Shown here piece after piece: positions 4,180 to 5,160 of a DNA stretch of 5,160 bases; position 1 is the first letter of the stretch; each line of letters opens with the position of its first letter. The notes under the pieces were generated by a model that was given only the letters and a program-made list of their open reading frames with translations, did no database searches and had not been told where the DNA came from. The stretch is from an uncultured Eubacteriales bacterium (GTDB taxonomy: Bacteria; Bacillota; Clostridia; Oscillospirales; Oscillospiraceae): the NCBI GenBank assembly GCA_900552725.1, contig USAT01000127.1:1-5160 (forward strand), in the 5' to 3' direction. A program made the translations under genes and the position numbers.

Positions 4180-5160
4180 ATGAACTACAACAAGAAAACG
4201 ATCATGGACGTGGACGTGGCGGGCAAGAAGATCCTGCTGCGCTGCGACTTCAATGTCCCCCAGGACAAGACCACCGGTGAGATCACCAGCGACAAGCGCA
4301 TCGTGGCGGCCCTGCCCACCATCCGGTATCTGCTGGACAAGGGCGCGGCGGTCATCGCTTGCTCCCACCTGGGCAAGCCCAAGGGCGAGTGGAAGGAAAA
4401 GCTGAGCCTCGCCCCCGTGGCAAAGCGCCTCAGCGAGCTGCTGGGCCAGGAGGTCATCTTCGCCAAGGACATCGTGGGCGAGGACGCCAAGGCCAAGGCC
4501 GCTGCCCTGAAGGGCGGCGAGATCATGCTGCTGGAGAACCTGCGCTTCGACATCCGCGAGGAGAAGAACGACCCCGGCTTTGCCAAGGAGCTGGCCTCCA
4601 TGGCGGAGCTGTATGTGTCCGACGCCTTCGGCACCGTACACCGGGCCCACGCCTCCACCGCCGGTGTGGCGGCCTTCCTGCCCGCCGTGTCCGGCCTGCT
4701 GGTGGCCAAGGAGCTGGAGGTCATGGGCAAGGCCCTGAACGACCCCAAGCGCCCCTTCGTGGCGGTGCTGGGCGGCGCCAAGGTCAGCGATAAGATCGGC
4801 GTCATCAACAACCTGTTGGAAAAGGCCGACACCATCATCATCGGCGGCGGCATGGCCTACACCTTTGCCAAGGCCCAGGGCGGCGAGATCGGCAAGAGCC
4901 TGTGTGAGAACGACAAGCTGGACTACGCCCTGGAGATGATCGAAAAGGCCAAAAAGAACGGCGTGAAGCTGCTGCTGCCCACCGATACCGTGGCCGCCGA
5001 CAGCTTCTCCAACGATGCCAACCGCCAGGTGGTCAGCACCATGGCCATCCCCGCCGACTACGAGGGCATGGACATCGGCCCCGACACCACCAAGACCTTC
5101 TGCGACGCCGTGAAGGGCGCGGGCACCGTGGTGTGGAACGGCCCCATGGGCGTGTTTGAG
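4180..5160 (+). CDS. pgk: Phosphoglycerate kinase, N-terminal 327 residues (runs off the window)
   Basis: Cytoplasmic glycolytic enzyme that transfers phosphate from 1,3-bisphosphoglycerate to ADP. The frame is open from ATG 4180 to the right edge: 327 of roughly 395-400 residues. The N-domain substrate motifs are RCDFNVP (21-27), SHLGKPKG (62-69), LLENLRF and SDAFGTVHRAHAST. The C-domain nucleotide motifs are GGAKVSDKIG (198-207), GGGMAYTF (222-229), DIGPDT (298-303) and VWNGPMGVFE (318-327). The final GGDS nucleotide loop should lie beyond the edge. In the substrate loop, Lys66 replaces the commoner Arg in SHLGRPxG; both occur in the family. The start is supported by AAAGGAG (4165-4171), eight bases upstream and overlapping the trmL stop, with no promoter of its own in the 13-base gap. 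The very regular NNC/NNG codon choice fits high expression. No gap gene sits upstream; what follows cannot be seen. Confidence 0.97.
   Translation, partial: MNYNKKTIMDVDVAGKKILLRCDFNVPQDKTTGEITSDKRIVAALPTIRYLLDKGAAVIACSHLGKPKGEWKEKLSLAPVAKRLSELLGQEVIFAKDIVGEDAKAKAAALKGGEIMLLENLRFDIREEKNDPGFAKELASMAELYVSDAFGTVHRAHASTAGVAAFLPAVSGLLVAKELEVMGKALNDPKRPFVAVLGGAKVSDKIGVINNLLEKADTIIIGGGMAYTFAKAQGGEIGKSLCENDKLDYALEMIEKAKKNGVKLLLPTDTVAADSFSNDANRQVVSTMAIPADYEGMDIGPDTTKTFCDAVKGAGTVVWNGPMGVFE

Noticed and set aside
4078..4853. Two minus-strand frames of about 190-222 codons opposite trmL and pgk
   Set aside because: Both are mirror frames of strongly conserved pgk codons; Ser/Ala/Leu-rich or Gln/Gly/His-rich with no known motif.

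Overview
The window looks like a chromosomal housekeeping locus from a high-GC member of the Clostridia, most likely the Oscillospiraceae / Flavonifractor-like group. This rests on GC-rich, NNC/NNG-biased codons, strong AGGAGG-type ribosome sites, AT-rich promoter spacers, and the Firmicutes gene order glmU-prs-pth-mfd. The lineage is inferred from style and synteny; no database search was possible.

Layout: a leftward block fills about two thirds of the window. Transcribed right to left it reads glmU-like acetyltransferase (2221-3372), prs (1219-2178), pth (512-1108), then the 5' end of an mfd-like gene (1-368). Compared with Bacillus subtilis (glmU-prs-ctc-pth-fin-mfd), ctc and fin are absent and the two gaps hold palindromic DNA instead. 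An AT-rich 284-base divergent region (3373-3656) separates this block from a rightward pair: trmL (3657-4166) and the first 327 codons of pgk (4180-5160, running off the end).

Functionally, the leftward block joins amino-sugar precursor synthesis (GlmU), PRPP supply (Prs), rescue of peptidyl-tRNA (Pth) and transcription-coupled repair (Mfd). The rightward pair joins a tRNA wobble-base methyltransferase to the glycolytic enzyme phosphoglycerate kinase, apparently from one promoter.

Three things stand out. (1) The glmU homologue keeps an intact acetyltransferase half, but its uridyltransferase half is about 70 residues short and has lost the nucleotide-binding signature and the metal-binding aspartate. 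(2) The leftmost ~122 bases encode, in frame with the Mfd N-terminus, a segment that looks like an HlyD-family membrane-fusion protein rather than Mfd: either a chimeric assembly end or a real rearrangement. (3) The pth-mfd gap carries a paired-hairpin repeat whose two arms differ only by compensatory stem changes. I saw no CRISPR array, insertion sequence, phage gene, tRNA or rRNA, and nothing that amounts to a new defence or mobile system.
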